DNA of 64,000 nt. It comes from Guyparkeria hydrothermalis. GTDB taxonomy: Bacteria > Pseudomonadota > Gammaproteobacteria > Halothiobacillales > Halothiobacillaceae. Shown here one piece after another: positions 1-8,885 of the stretch. The stretch's first letter is position 1, and each line of letters begins with the position of its first letter. Location of the stretch: positions 248,001 through 312,000 of the forward strand of contig NZ_JAJSED010000001.1 in the NCBI RefSeq assembly GCF_023555385.1, read 5' to 3'. The notes under the pieces were generated by a model, which ran no database searches, was not told the origin of the DNA, and saw only the letters and a program-made list of their open reading frames with translations. Made by a program: the position numbers and the translations under genes.

Positions 1-513
1 GGTACGGCACTCGGCTCGATCCTTCCCGGGGAGACGTTGCGGGTGCTGTTCGGCGCGTTCATGGCGCTGATCGCCACCCACATGCTGCTGACCGCCGGTC
101 GGTCGGTGGCGCTGACCGACACGTTGCCCGGCAAGTGGGGCCAGCGGGGCGCGGCGACCGGTATCGGCGGGCTGGCGGCGCTGCTGGGCGTCGGCGGTGG
201 CACGCTGGTGGTGCCGTATCTCAACTTCTTCAACTTCCCCATCCACCGGGCCGTCGGTTCCTCGGCCGTCCTGGGGCTGGTGGTCGCCATCCCGGCGAGC
301 ATCGGCTACATCCTTTCCGGCTGGGGCGCGGCGGGCTTGCCGGCGGGTTCGACCGGCTACGTCAACTGGCTGGCCTTCGGCCTGATCGTGCCGATGACCA
401 TGCTGTTCGCCCCGCTGGGCGTCCGGCTCTGTCAGCGCCTGGACGTGACCCGCCTGAGGCGCGCGTTCGCCGTGCTGCTGGTCGCGGTGGGCATCAAGAT
501 GCTCTTCTTCTGA
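1..513 (+). CDS. TauE/SafE family sulfite/anion exporter, C-terminal part
   Basis: The reading frame is open from the first base of the window, so the 5' part of the gene lies outside. About 170 residues are visible with at least four hydrophobic segments. The glycine-rich stretch GIGGLAALLGVGGGTLVVP followed by a polar loop and a VGSSA motif is the typical repeat of the TauE/SafE (DUF81) family of membrane transporters for sulfite, sulfoacetate or similar anions. An internal TTG at 37 could be mistaken for a start, but coding continues upstream of it. Substrate cannot be read from the sequence; a sulfur-oxidising host makes a sulfur oxyanion plausible. No terminator is obvious before the next gene. 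Confidence 0.85.
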   Translation, partial: GTALGSILPGETLRVLFGAFMALIATHMLLTAGRSVALTDTLPGKWGQRGAATGIGGLAALLGVGGGTLVVPYLNFFNFPIHRAVGSSAVLGLVVAIPASIGYILSGWGAAGLPAGSTGYVNWLAFGLIVPMTMLFAPLGVRLCQRLDVTRLRRAFAVLLVAVGIKMLFF

Positions 514-585
514 TCGGCGGGCCGATTGAAAAACCGTTGGGGCACCGATACATCCTCGTCACCGACAAGTGAGCCGGAGGTAACC

Positions 586-852
586 ATGGCCGGAGGCTGG
601 GCAAAGGACGGCGCCGAACAGGCGCAGATCGACGACACCGTCAACGATGCGCTCGCCCGGGTGCGGGCGGACATTCCCGAGGGCGAGAGCCTCGAGCATT
701 GCGAGGAGTGTGACGAGGTTATTCCCGAGGCGCGCCGGCGGGCGGTGCCCGGCGTGCGCCTGTGCGTGAGCTGCCAGACGGAACAGGACGAGCAGTCGGC
801 CGCCGCCTCGCCCTACAACCGGCGTGGCTCGAAGGACAGCCAGCTGCGCTAG
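586..852 (+). CDS. DksA/TraR-family C4 zinc-finger protein (YbiI-like)
   Basis: A soluble protein of 88 residues. The start is set by a perfect GGAGG at 576-580, five bases before the ATG; a longer frame from 526 has no such site. The central part has CEEC followed about 20 residues later by CVSC, a four-cysteine zinc finger as in the short DksA/TraR relatives such as E. coli YbiI. These bind RNA polymerase or act in stress responses; the exact role of the short versions is poorly known. The long coiled-coil of true DksA is missing. The gene ends a few bases inside the 3' end of the convergent MscS gene. Confidence 0.75.
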   Translation: MAGGWAKDGAEQAQIDDTVNDALARVRADIPEGESLEHCEECDEVIPEARRRAVPGVRLCVSCQTEQDEQSAAASPYNRRGSKDSQLR

Positions 853-1673
853 GCCGCCGCGCCCGCATCCGGAATGACCGCGGTGGCCGCGAATCGCACC
901 CCCTGGCGGGTGAGGAGGGCCTTGCCGCGAACGGTCAGGTCGGTGACGAAGCGGAACTGCTGACCGCTGTCGACCGGGTAGGCCTTGAGCCGGTAGTGAG
1001 TGCCCCAGGGGCGCTCATTGATGATCACCGTCACCGGCGAATCCAGATGCAGGTAGGGACTGGTAAGCGCCACGTCCTTGAGCATCGAACGGACCCGATC
1101 GGCGTCGTGCTCGGGGTGGAGGTAGAAGTCCGCCACGCACAGCAGGCGCGGCTTGCCGTCGTTGGAATTGACGATCGCATCGTTCCACAACCGGTTGTGC
1201 GGGATGGCGATACGATCGTCATCGGCCGTGACCAGCTCGACGGTACGCATGCCGACGTGGATGACCTCGCCGTAGTGATCCCCGATCTGCACCCAGTCAC
1301 CGTTGCGATAGGGCTTCTCGCCGATGGCGACCACGCCGGCGATCAGGCTGCTGGCGTAGTCCTTCAAGGCAAAGCCCAAGGCGATGCCGACGGTGCCGAG
1401 CACGGCGACCATGTTCTGCAGTGACGGTTCGATCACCAGCGGCACGATCAGGATGACCGCGCTGACGCCGATCAACAGGCGCAGCAGCGGCACCAGCGCT
1501 AGCAGGGTCAGGCGACGCTGACCGTAGAGGCGCTGCCCGAGCCAGTTCAACGCCCGCTGCATGGCAATGATCAGCACCACGGCCGTGATGATTATCGCGG
1601 CGATCTCGACGATGACGACCAGGTCGATCTCGCGGAAAATCTTGGTGCTGGCGCTGGCGAGATTTTCGTTCAT
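849..1673 (-). CDS. MscS-family mechanosensitive ion channel
   Basis: Inner-membrane channel of 274 residues, close to the size of E. coli MscS. The N-terminal third has three hydrophobic segments; the third carries the family pore helix with GTVGIALGFALKDYASSLIAG (given here only to identify the pore, about residues 92-112). The beta domain with GDWVQIGD and a C-terminal alpha/beta domain follow. Such channels release solutes during osmotic downshock, which fits a halotolerant host. The gene starts eight bases after the stop of the upstream gene, so the two form an operon. The 3' end overlaps the convergent zinc-finger gene by four bases. Confidence 0.9.
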   Translation of the reverse strand: MNENLASASTKIFREIDLVVIVEIAAIIITAVVLIIAMQRALNWLGQRLYGQRRLTLLALVPLLRLLIGVSAVILIVPLVIEPSLQNMVAVLGTVGIALGFALKDYASSLIAGVVAIGEKPYRNGDWVQIGDHYGEVIHVGMRTVELVTADDDRIAIPHNRLWNDAIVNSNDGKPRLLCVADFYLHPEHDADRVRSMLKDVALTSPYLHLDSPVTVIINERPWGTHYRLKAYPVDSGQQFRFVTDLTVRGKALLTRQGVRFAATAVIPDAGAAA

Positions 1674-1681
1674 GGCCTTCC

Positions 1682-2932
1682 TCAGAATCCATCGGTGAGA
1701 TAGTCGCGCCCGGCGAGCATCGAGCGCACGCTCGAATACCCCGTCGCGGTGACGACCCAGCGCTCGTCACGCTCGGTGACCAGTCGCGCCCGCTTGAGCC
1801 GTAGCAAGATCGCGAGGCAGCCGTCGTGCGTCAGGGGCAGTAGGGTGGGCAGCAACGCCGCCGGCAGGCCGTCGTGCAAGAGCAAGGCATGCAGCACCAG
1901 CGCGACGTCCTCGTCGGCCTCGTTGGGCAGCATCGGCTCGTCCAGCCGTGCCGAGACCCAGATGTCCTCCTCGTCGAAGACCTCGCCGGATATCGGTTCG
2001 CTGGCCGCCTCGACGACCTCCTCGTGCGGTTCGGTACGCAGGGAGCGTCGCCAGTAGGTCAGCGCGGTCCCCGGATTGCCGCGGGTGTGAGAGGCAAGTC
2101 GCACGATCTCCGGATGCACCTCGGTGTCGTCCGACGGCACGCTCAAGATGTCATGGCCCGTGCTCGCGTTGCGAAAGCGCACGCGTCGATGCGGGCGGCG
2201 CTGTATCTGATGCGTCAGCAGCCGGGTCAGGCGTTGGCCGTCGAAGGCCTGGGCGGTGAGCGCCCCCGGGTGCGGCACCGGCCAGAGGTGCATCAAATAG
2301 GCCCAGGCCCAGCTGTCGCAGCCGATCACGCCGCGGCCCAGTTCGCCGGCTTCGGCCCGGGCGAGCAGGGTGCGCACCAGCTTGAGGCCATCGGTGTGTC
2401 GCAGGTAGCAGTGCGCCAGTCGTGGCAGCACCCAGAAGCGATGCGATCCGCCGTCGACGGGCCACTGCTCGAGCCAGTCGAGATCGCCGTCGAGGATCTG
2501 CTCGATGGAGGGTGGCTCGATCACAGCCGCCCCGTGACGGACGGCCCAGAGATGCAACAGCTCCGGGTGCGCATGGGGCTGGTTGACCACGAAGCGGACC
2601 GGCCAGTCGGGATGATCGCTCTCCAGCCAGTCATACAGGGCGGCATCGAGCGCATCGGCCGGTTCGGTCGGGTCGATCGGCGGCGCGAGATGCTCGAGCT
2701 GTACCTCGGGGAGCGCGCGCAGCTTGGCCTCGTCGCGGGCCGGTTGCAGGGACGACTGGTCCACCTTGCGCAGCAGGCGCTTGAACGAGGCCCAGGCATC
2801 GGCAATCGCGCTGGTGGCGGGCAATCCCGGTACCTGGTATTCGCCGATCGGGACGAAGCTCCAGAACGACGGGCTCTCGGGCGAGACTTCCTCGTCGGGG
2901 TGGTCGTGACGTGGTGGATCGCTACGGGTCAT
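1682..2932 (-). CDS. Conserved hypothetical protein, AAA+-like fold without a visible Walker A, MscS partner
   Basis: A soluble protein of 416 residues that I do not recognise as a named family. No GxxxxGK[ST] is seen. The middle has [11 protein letters not shown] (about residue 215) and, further on, [20 protein letters not shown] (about 290), which resembles the lid/sensor part of ORC- or STAND-type AAA+ ATPases. The last 90 residues look like a winged helix that ends in a predicted DNA-binding-like wing. It lies directly upstream of the mechanosensitive channel with an eight-base gap, so a role in control of the channel is possible but is an inference. Confidence 0.55.
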   Translation of the reverse strand: MTRSDPPRHDHPDEEVSPESPSFWSFVPIGEYQVPGLPATSAIADAWASFKRLLRKVDQSSLQPARDEAKLRALPEVQLEHLAPPIDPTEPADALDAALYDWLESDHPDWPVRFVVNQPHAHPELLHLWAVRHGAAVIEPPSIEQILDGDLDWLEQWPVDGGSHRFWVLPRLAHCYLRHTDGLKLVRTLLARAEAGELGRGVIGCDSWAWAYLMHLWPVPHPGALTAQAFDGQRLTRLLTHQIQRRPHRRVRFRNASTGHDILSVPSDDTEVHPEIVRLASHTRGNPGTALTYWRRSLRTEPHEEVVEAASEPISGEVFDEEDIWVSARLDEPMLPNEADEDVALVLHALLLHDGLPAALLPTLLPLTHDGCLAILLRLKRARLVTERDERWVVTATGYSSVRSMLAGRDYLTDGF

Positions 2933-3083
2933 GGATTCATCCGTGATGTCGATCGGATCGATGCGCGAGCGCAGCCGGCATCAGCCTGGACGAAGTATGG
3001 CAAATCCCGGGGTGGCACGCTCGCCCGGCGGGCGGCAGGGCGCGTTGGCGAGGGAGTTGACCGGGTTCGCTACACTCTCCCGC

Positions 3084-4091
3084 ATGATTCCGTTCTCGAT
3101 ACTCGATCTCGCCCCGATCACCGCCGGCTCGGATGCCCGCACGGCCCTGGATAACAGCGTCGATCTGGCCGGGCATGCCGAGGCGCTCGGTTATCGGCGC
3201 TACTGGCTGGCTGAACACCACAACATGCCCGGCATCGCGAGCGCGGCCACGGGGCTGGTGATCGGCCAGGTGGCCGCTGCCACCCAGCGCATCCGTGTCG
3301 GCGCCGGCGGCATCATGCTGCCCAATCATTCGCCGCTGGTGGTGTCCGAGCAGTTCGGCACGCTGGAGACGCTGTTTCCGGGGCGAATCGACCTGGGGCT
3401 CGGTCGTGCGCCGGGCACCGATCAGACCACCGCCCGTGCCCTGCGGCGCGAGGGCAGCGACCCGAAGCGTTTCCCCGACGATGTGGCCGAGGTGCTGGCG
3501 CTGCTGGACGATCCCGAACCCGGACAGGCCGTGCGGGCGATCCCCGGCGCGGGAAGCCACGTGCCGGTGTGGATTCTCGGTTCGAGCCGGTTCGGTGCAC
3601 AACTGGCGGCCTCGCTGGGGCTGCCGTATGCCTTCGCCTCGCATTTCGCACCGGGGGATCTGATGGCGGCACTGGCGGACTACCGCGAGCAGTTCCGTCC
3701 GTCGCGCTTTCTGGAAAAGCCGTATGCGATGGTGGGCTACAACGCCTATGTGGCGGATACGGACGAGGAGGCGCGTTTCCATGCCAGTTCCATGGAGCAG
3801 TCGTTCGTCGCCCTGCGCGAAGGCCGGCCCGGCCCGATTCCGCCGCCGGTCGCCAACTACCGCGAGCGGGTCGGGCGTTTCGAGCGTATGGTGGTCGAGC
3901 GGACCATGGCCTGTTCGGCGATCGGCTCGCCCGAAACGGTCGAAGGCGAGATCGAGCGATTCCTCAAGGAGACCGAGGCCGACGAGCTGATCGTCACCAA
4001 CTCGAGCTTCGACCATGCCGCCCGTTGCCGTTCCTACGAGTTGCTGGCGGGTGTGCGGAATCGCATTGCCGCGAAGGCCGACGCCTCGTGA
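3084..4091 (+). CDS. LLM-class flavin-dependent monooxygenase (MsnO8-like)
   Basis: A 335-residue TIM-barrel protein of the bacterial luciferase-like family, starting [12 protein letters not shown] and carrying the family signatures [12 protein letters not shown] (about 36-47), [11 protein letters not shown] and [12 protein letters not shown]. These enzymes use reduced flavin and O2 on unknown small substrates. The frame is open further upstream, but the chosen ATG begins the conserved first beta strand; no strong ribosome site is seen. Its TGA overlaps the GTG start of thpR by four bases, so the two are translationally coupled. Confidence 0.85.
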   Translation: MIPFSILDLAPITAGSDARTALDNSVDLAGHAEALGYRRYWLAEHHNMPGIASAATGLVIGQVAAATQRIRVGAGGIMLPNHSPLVVSEQFGTLETLFPGRIDLGLGRAPGTDQTTARALRREGSDPKRFPDDVAEVLALLDDPEPGQAVRAIPGAGSHVPVWILGSSRFGAQLAASLGLPYAFASHFAPGDLMAALADYREQFRPSRFLEKPYAMVGYNAYVADTDEEARFHASSMEQSFVALREGRPGPIPPPVANYRERVGRFERMVVERTMACSAIGSPETVEGEIERFLKETEADELIVTNSSFDHAARCRSYELLAGVRNRIAAKADAS

Positions 4092-4630
4092 CCCGGAACG
4101 GCAGGCCGGAAACGAGCGCGAAGAAGCGGGTGTTCCTCGCCCTCTGGCCGGACGAAACCACGCGCGGCGCGCTGCACCACCTGGCGCGCGGGCTGGCGGT
4201 GGGTGGACGGCCGGTGCCGCGGGCTCACCTGCACCTGACGCTCGCGTTCCCGGGAACCGTCGATTCGGTACGCGCCACCTGCCTTGCCGAGCGCCTATCC
4301 AGCCTGCACTTCGACCCGATCCCGATCGTGCTCGACCGGGTGGATCATTTCGAGCGGGCCCGAATGGCATGGGTTGGGCCAAGCCGCTGCCCCGATGCGC
4401 TCGAACAGCTCGCTGAGCGAGCCCGCGGCCTGTGTCTGGCCTGCGGTGTCGAGACGGACGATCGGCCGTTCCGACCGCATGTCAGCCTGCGTCGCTTTGC
4501 CCGAGCGCCGGAACGGCCGGATCTCGACGAGCCGATCCACTGGTTCGCCGACACGCTCGTGCTGATCGAGTCCGGCAACAACGGCAATCCGGGCCCCTAT
4601 CGCCTGCTGGCACGCTGGCCGGCGGAGTAG
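4088..4630 (+). CDS. thpR: RNA 2',3'-cyclic phosphodiesterase ThpR (LigT family)
   Basis: A 180-residue 2H phosphoesterase. Both catalytic HxTx/HxSx motifs are present: HLTL (about residue 46) and HVSL (about 132). The family opens 2',3'-cyclic phosphate RNA ends and ligates tRNA halves in vitro. The start is a GTG within the GTGA overlap with the upstream monooxygenase gene; the first conserved strand [11 protein letters not shown] begins 13 residues later. Length fits the family. Confidence 0.88.
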   Translation: MTRNGRPETSAKKRVFLALWPDETTRGALHHLARGLAVGGRPVPRAHLHLTLAFPGTVDSVRATCLAERLSSLHFDPIPIVLDRVDHFERARMAWVGPSRCPDALEQLAERARGLCLACGVETDDRPFRPHVSLRRFARAPERPDLDEPIHWFADTLVLIESGNNGNPGPYRLLARWPAE

Positions 4631-4668
4631 CGCGACGCCTCGATTTCGATCGCCGGGCACAAAAGAAA

Positions 4669-4688
4669 GGCCGCCCCAACGGACGGCC
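4669..4688 (-). terminator. Rho-independent terminator of the iron-uptake operon
   Basis: On the minus strand, GGCCGTCC pairs with GGGCGGCC (one G-T pair) around a short loop and is followed by CTTTCTTTTG. It lies 30 bases after the stop of the outer-membrane protein gene. Confidence 0.75.
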
Positions 4689-4718
4689 CTCGCCTCAAGC
4701 CTGGCCGCGGACGACCGC

Positions 4719-5405
4719 TCAGAATTCGTATTCGAGCTGCCAGCGCAGGATGGTGTCTTCGGTCTCATCGTTGAGACCAAACAATAGGCCGGCTTCCCAC
4801 TTCACGCGCTCCATGCCGAACGGGTTGGCGCCGATCAGGACCGGGCCGACGGCGTGGGTCTCTTCGTCACCGTAGTACTCGATGCCCGGCTCGAGGTTCG
4901 GGCTGAGGCGATACTTCAGCTGGACGGAGCCGAGCGTCTCCCACTCGCTTTCCGCGACGTCGTCGCCAAATTTCTTCTCGAACAGCAGGTTGCCGGTCGC
5001 GACCACCTTGCCGAACTGCTTCGTTACCAGCGGGCCGACCTTCGTTTCCCAGGCATCCTCGTCGAAGGCCTTTTCCAGTTCGACCAGCAGGCCGAGATCG
5101 GCCCAATACTGGCCTTGCTCGGTGAGCTGGAACTTGTTCTCGATCTCTGCTTCCTCGACCTCGAAATCGCCGTCTTCCTTTTCGCCGATCAGGTAGCCCT
5201 CGACGAACCAGCGCGAGGTTACGCCGTAGCCGATACCGAACTTGGTCTTGTACTCGCCTGAATCGAGGCCGTGCACGCCGCGGGCTTCGATCTCGACTTC
5301 GCCCTGCTCGACATAGGGGTCATAGACCTTGTCGACGCCGGCAAGCGCCGTGCCGGAAGCAAGGGTGGTCATGGCGGCGAGGCCGCATAGCGACTTTTTC
5401 CACAT
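4719..5405 (-). CDS. Small outer-membrane beta-barrel protein linked to iron permease
   Basis: A 228-residue exported protein: signal peptide MWKKSLCGLAAMTTLASGTALA, then alternating polar/apolar strands with many aromatic residues and a C-terminal phenylalanine (LEYEF), the usual signal for outer-membrane assembly. It is rich in Asp and Glu. I cannot name the family. It is the last gene of an operon with an FTR1 iron permease and a cupredoxin protein, 18 bases after the permease, so a role in iron passage across, or binding at, the outer membrane is suggested by context only. Confidence 0.7.
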   Translation of the reverse strand: MWKKSLCGLAAMTTLASGTALAGVDKVYDPYVEQGEVEIEARGVHGLDSGEYKTKFGIGYGVTSRWFVEGYLIGEKEDGDFEVEEAEIENKFQLTEQGQYWADLGLLVELEKAFDEDAWETKVGPLVTKQFGKVVATGNLLFEKKFGDDVAESEWETLGSVQLKYRLSPNLEPGIEYYGDEETHAVGPVLIGANPFGMERVKWEAGLLFGLNDETEDTILRWQLEYEF

Positions 5406-5423
5406 ACGATAGGTTCCCGTTTT

Positions 5424-6257
5424 TCAGTGGGTTGAATGAAGTTTTCGGCTGACGGCCGGTGCCCTTTGGCGTGACAGGTACATGCCCGCGGCGATCAGCA
5501 CGAGGGTGGTGAGATAGAAGCTCAGCTGGATGGCGGTGGGGCGATCCTGGTAGCCCACGAGCACGTGCAGGATCTCGCCGGGGACCGAGTGCTGCGAGAG
5601 CAGGTCGGAGCTGTTCCAGAGCGGGTTCTGTACAGGCAGCCAGCCGGCCTGAGCGAGAAAGCCCGCGGCACTGGCAGCCATGCCCGCGGCGAGCAGCAGG
5701 ATCAGCCAGCCGGTGACGGTAAATAGGTGCCGGGTAGGAATGCGTACCAGCCCGAAGTAGATCAGCGCGCCCAGCACCAGGCCGGCGCCCAGCCCGATGA
5801 CACCACCCCAGAGCAGGGCGAGGTTGTCACTGCCGCCGGCGGCCATCCCCTGGGTGAACAGCACCACCTCCGATCCTTCGCGCAGTACCGCGAGACCTAC
5901 GGCCGTGGCAAGGAAGTAGATCGGCAACTGGCCGCTCGAGACGTTGCTGCCCACCTGCCTGAGGTGGGCGACCAGCTGGCTGGCGTGCCGGGACATCCAG
6001 ATGTTGTGCCAGGCGAGCATGGCCACTGCGGTCAGCAAAATGGTCGCGTTGAACAGCTCCTGGCCGACCCCTTCGAACGCCATCGAGATTTCCTGGGTAA
6101 GACCGGCCACCACGAACGAGCCGAGCAGGCCACCGGCGATGCCGCCGATGATCCAGCGGCTGCGGCCGGCCAGTCCCTGTGTGGCGGCCAGGACGACGGC
6201 GACCACAAGGGCCGCCTCGAGGACTTCGCGGAACACGATGATTGCCGTACTGAACAT
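5424..6257 (-). CDS. efeU: FTR1-family iron permease (EfeU-like)
   Basis: A 277-residue membrane protein with about seven hydrophobic segments. The N-terminal REVLEA (RExxE, about residue 10) is the iron-binding motif of the Ftr1/EfeU family, and a second one, REGSE, is near residue 126. These permeases move ferric or ferrous iron into the cytoplasm, with an oxidase or cupredoxin on the outside. It sits between the cupredoxin gene and the outer-membrane protein gene, all on the same strand. The usual EfeB peroxidase is not in the window. Confidence 0.88.
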   Translation of the reverse strand: MFSTAIIVFREVLEAALVVAVVLAATQGLAGRSRWIIGGIAGGLLGSFVVAGLTQEISMAFEGVGQELFNATILLTAVAMLAWHNIWMSRHASQLVAHLRQVGSNVSSGQLPIYFLATAVGLAVLREGSEVVLFTQGMAAGGSDNLALLWGGVIGLGAGLVLGALIYFGLVRIPTRHLFTVTGWLILLLAAGMAASAAGFLAQAGWLPVQNPLWNSSDLLSQHSVPGEILHVLVGYQDRPTAIQLSFYLTTLVLIAAGMYLSRQRAPAVSRKLHSTH

Positions 6258-6301
6258 GGGTCACCTGTGCGTTGGCTTGGGTGGGGTATCTGCGACCGGG
6301 G

Positions 6302-6631
6302 TTATTCGGCGATGACGCGGCCCTGGGCGGTGGCCTGGTTGAACTCGCCGAAGAAGGGGTATTCGCCGGGCTCGAGCGGGCCGACGAAGATCACGGCCTT
6401 GCTGTTGCCGGGGATGATCTTTTCGCGGTTGAGCTCGTAGCTTTCGAACTCCTCCGGCGTGGCATCCTGGTTGTGCACCATCAGCTTCACCTTCTCGCCG
6501 GCCGGGATCGTTACCGCCTCGGGCTGGAAATGGTGGTCCTTGATGTTGAGGTCGAAGACTTTGGTTTCTGCCTGGGCAGTACCGACGGAGAGCAGGGCGG
6601 CGATGGCGAATGAGGATGCAATGCGTGTCAT
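6302..6631 (-). CDS. Periplasmic cupredoxin-domain protein (EfeO N-domain-like)
   Basis: A 109-residue protein with a signal peptide ending TAQA and one cupredoxin domain. The start at 6631 gives a classical signal peptide; the frame runs further upstream without signal. HHFQPEAVTIPAGEKVKL and the later EPGEYPFFGEF match the cupredoxin family next to FTR1 permeases and the N-terminal domain of EfeO. The usual C-terminal copper-ligand cluster (Cys-x-x-His) is not seen, so it may bind iron or copper differently. First gene of the iron operon; a Fur-box candidate lies just upstream. Confidence 0.85.
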   Translation of the reverse strand: MTRIASSFAIAALLSVGTAQAETKVFDLNIKDHHFQPEAVTIPAGEKVKLMVHNQDATPEEFESYELNREKIIPGNSKAVIFVGPLEPGEYPFFGEFNQATAQGRVIAE

Positions 6632-6649
6632 GAAAAAAACCTCAATTGA

Positions 6650-6668
6650 AACGAGAACGGTTCGCATT
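6650..6668 (-). promoter_or_regulatory. Fur-box candidate before the iron operon
   Basis: The 19-mer AACGAGAACGGTTCGCATT matches the Fur consensus form AATGAGAATCATTCTCATT at 14 of 19 positions and is an imperfect palindrome. It ends 19 bases upstream of the cupredoxin start. Function is inferred from position and from the gene content. Confidence 0.5.
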
Positions 6669-6699
6669 CTGTTCGAGATTCGGTGGCAATGCAAATAGA

Positions 6700-7074
6700 A
6701 AGCGCAAGGCGCTAAATATGCGTCCGGTGCGATGTGGGGCTGCGCCCCGCTGGGCGCGGCCGGGACGGGGTCAGCGCAGCGGGATCAGATCGACCACGCT
6801 GGTGGCATCGAGTGCGATGTCGGCGGGAATGACGGCGAGGGCATCGTCCTGTTCCGGTTCGATCCCGCCTGCCCGTGCCCAGCGGCTGGCATCACGAGAC
6901 TCGAGGCGCATCGGGAGATAGCGCTTTGTGCCGGCGGGTTCGACGGAGTTCGCTCAGGTCAGAAGAACCAGGATGGGGCGTTCAGCAATGGGGCTGTCCC
7001 GCCGAGTCATCGGCACGGTGTTCGGCGGGGCATGCGGCGAAGCGATTACCCACCTGAGCGCGCGTCATGTCGGG
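6700..7074. other. Gene-free stretch with a possible decayed minus-strand coding end
   Basis: About 370 bases between the iron operon and the guanidine operon. On the minus strand the frame ending at TGA 6770-6772 reads RYLPMRLESRDASRW, then about 35 more residues ending VVDLIPLR, with good codon bias for this genome, but stops upstream near 6960 and has no good start. It looks like the tail of a broken gene (a TOBE-like end is possible but not certain). A 28-codon frame beginning with ATG at about 7062 follows the allophanate hydrolase; I see no ribosome site. No terminator is evident. Confidence 0.3.
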
Positions 7075-8871
7075 CTAGGGTTGCGTATCCAGATAGCGTC
7101 GCCAGGAGCCGAGCGCGGTGATGTCGGTCGCGCCCTCGACGGCAATGGGCTCGGCGATGAAGCCCGGTACCTCGCGTCCGTCGGAAAGCTCGAGCTTGCC
7201 GATGCCGAGCGGGGCGGGGATGCCGGCGACGAACGAGCCAAACAGGCTTGCCGGCACGTGCCAGACCTCGACGTCGATGGCGTCACCATTGTCGGTGACG
7301 CGCACGAGACCCGGACGTTCCGGTGGTCCGCCGGGCAGGGCGTAGAAGCGGTAGTGCGGCGCCGTGGTGGTGGTCTCGGCCAGCCGGCCGCGGCGCTCGG
7401 TCAGTTGCCAGTTGAGCGGCAGGCCGCTGAGGTGCGCGCCGCAGACAGCCACCGGGATCACGTGCTCGCCACCAGCGGTGACCGCCTCGGGCGGCAGCGG
7501 GTGGTCGGTGGCGCCGAGCCGCTCGACGCTGGCCCGCTGCAGCCGGTCGCCCAGCGCGAGCAGGTCGCGGTCGGTGAAGGCCGGGGCGAACAGGGTCACG
7601 CCGAACGGCAGGCCATCACTGCGGAAGCCCGCCGGGACGGCCAGGGCGGCGAAGTCGAGCAGGTTCATGAAGTTGGTGTAGTAGCCGAGATCGCTGTTCT
7701 TCTGCACCGGGTCGGCCTCGACCTCGTCGATGCGGTAGTGGCGCCCGGCGGTGGGCGTGACGATCAGATCGACCTCGTCCCAGACCGCTTCCGTCTGCCG
7801 GCGCAACTCGGCGAGACGATATTGCGCCTTGAACGCCTCGGCCGCTCGCGGCTCGGCGCCGCCGGCGATGATCTGCCGGGTGACCGGGTGCAGGCTGTCG
7901 GCCGACTCGTCGATGAAGGTCTCGATTGCGGCATAGCGTTCGGCCACCCACGGCCCCTCGTAGAGCAGGCGCGCGGCCTCGAGGAACGGCGCGAAGTCGA
8001 CCTCTACCTGCGTGCCGCCCAGCTCGACCAGGCGGTCAATCGCCGCCTCGAACCGCGCCGGGTTTTCCGCGTCATCGAAGAAGGCCAGCTGCTCGCGCTT
8101 GGGCACGCCGAAGCGGAACCCGTTGGCGGGAATGGCGCCATGACCGAGTGCGGGCACCTGGTCGGGGCGGGCGTAGGCATCCTCCCGATCGAAGGCGGCG
8201 GCGACATCCAGCACCCGCTCGGCGTCCGCGCCGGTCAGGGCAAAGATCGAGACGGTGTCCAGCGTGCGGCAGGCCGGCACCACGCCGCCGGCGCTCAGCA
8301 GCCCGCGGGTGGGCTTGACCCCGACGAGGTTGTTGAACATCGCCGGCACGCGGCCGGAGCCGGCCGTGTCGGTCCCGAGCGAGAAAGCCACCTGGCCGAG
8401 GGCCACGGCCACCGCCGAGCCCGAGCTCGAGCCACCGGAGAGGTAGTCGGGATCGAAGGCGTTGCGGCAGGCCCCGTAGGGCGAGCGGGTGCCGACCAGG
8501 CCGGTGGCGAACTGGTCGAGGTTGGTCTTCCCCACCGGCACCGCGCCGGCCTCGATCAGTCTTTGCACCACGAAGGCGGACTGGTCGGGCGTGTAGGCAT
8601 AGTCCGGGCAGGCGGCGGTGGTGGGCACGCCGGCGAGATCGATATTGTCCTTGATCGCGAACGGCACCCCGTAGAGCGGCAGCTCGGCCGGGTCACTGGC
8701 CTCGAGCCGGGCGAGGTAGGGCTCGAGCTGCGCATCGTCGAGCACGCTGATCCAGATATGGTGCGTATCGGCGGCGTGGATCGTGCGCATCACCTCGCCG
8801 AGGTGGGCGCGGACGTCCAGCCGGCCGTTACGGTAGGCGGCGAGCAGGTCGGTGACAGTGATGGTGTGCAT
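7075..8871 (-). CDS. atzF: Allophanate hydrolase
   Basis: A 598-residue cytoplasmic enzyme that splits allophanate into ammonia and CO2. The N-terminal 450 residues are an amidase-signature domain with the catalytic lysine in AIKDNIDLAG (about residue 79) and the serines in SGGSSSGSAVA (about 152) and GTDTAGSGR (about 173). The C-terminal 130 residues (HVIPVAVCGAHLSGLPLNW onward) are the extra domain of AtzF/DUR1,2. Start at ATG 8871 with GGAG in front. It is the last gene of the guanidine operon, 14 bases after the carboxylase, and performs the final step. Confidence 0.93.
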   Translation of the reverse strand: MHTITVTDLLAAYRNGRLDVRAHLGEVMRTIHAADTHHIWISVLDDAQLEPYLARLEASDPAELPLYGVPFAIKDNIDLAGVPTTAACPDYAYTPDQSAFVVQRLIEAGAVPVGKTNLDQFATGLVGTRSPYGACRNAFDPDYLSGGSSSGSAVAVALGQVAFSLGTDTAGSGRVPAMFNNLVGVKPTRGLLSAGGVVPACRTLDTVSIFALTGADAERVLDVAAAFDREDAYARPDQVPALGHGAIPANGFRFGVPKREQLAFFDDAENPARFEAAIDRLVELGGTQVEVDFAPFLEAARLLYEGPWVAERYAAIETFIDESADSLHPVTRQIIAGGAEPRAAEAFKAQYRLAELRRQTEAVWDEVDLIVTPTAGRHYRIDEVEADPVQKNSDLGYYTNFMNLLDFAALAVPAGFRSDGLPFGVTLFAPAFTDRDLLALGDRLQRASVERLGATDHPLPPEAVTAGGEHVIPVAVCGAHLSGLPLNWQLTERRGRLAETTTTAPHYRFYALPGGPPERPGLVRVTDNGDAIDVEVWHVPASLFGSFVAGIPAPLGIGKLELSDGREVPGFIAEPIAVEGATDITALGSWRRYLDTQP

Positions 8872-8885
8872 GGCGTCTCCCTCCG

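Noticed and set aside
3057-3076. Sigma-70 promoter TTGACC / TACACT before the flavin monooxygenase
   Set aside because: The boxes are only eight bases apart, too close for sigma-70.
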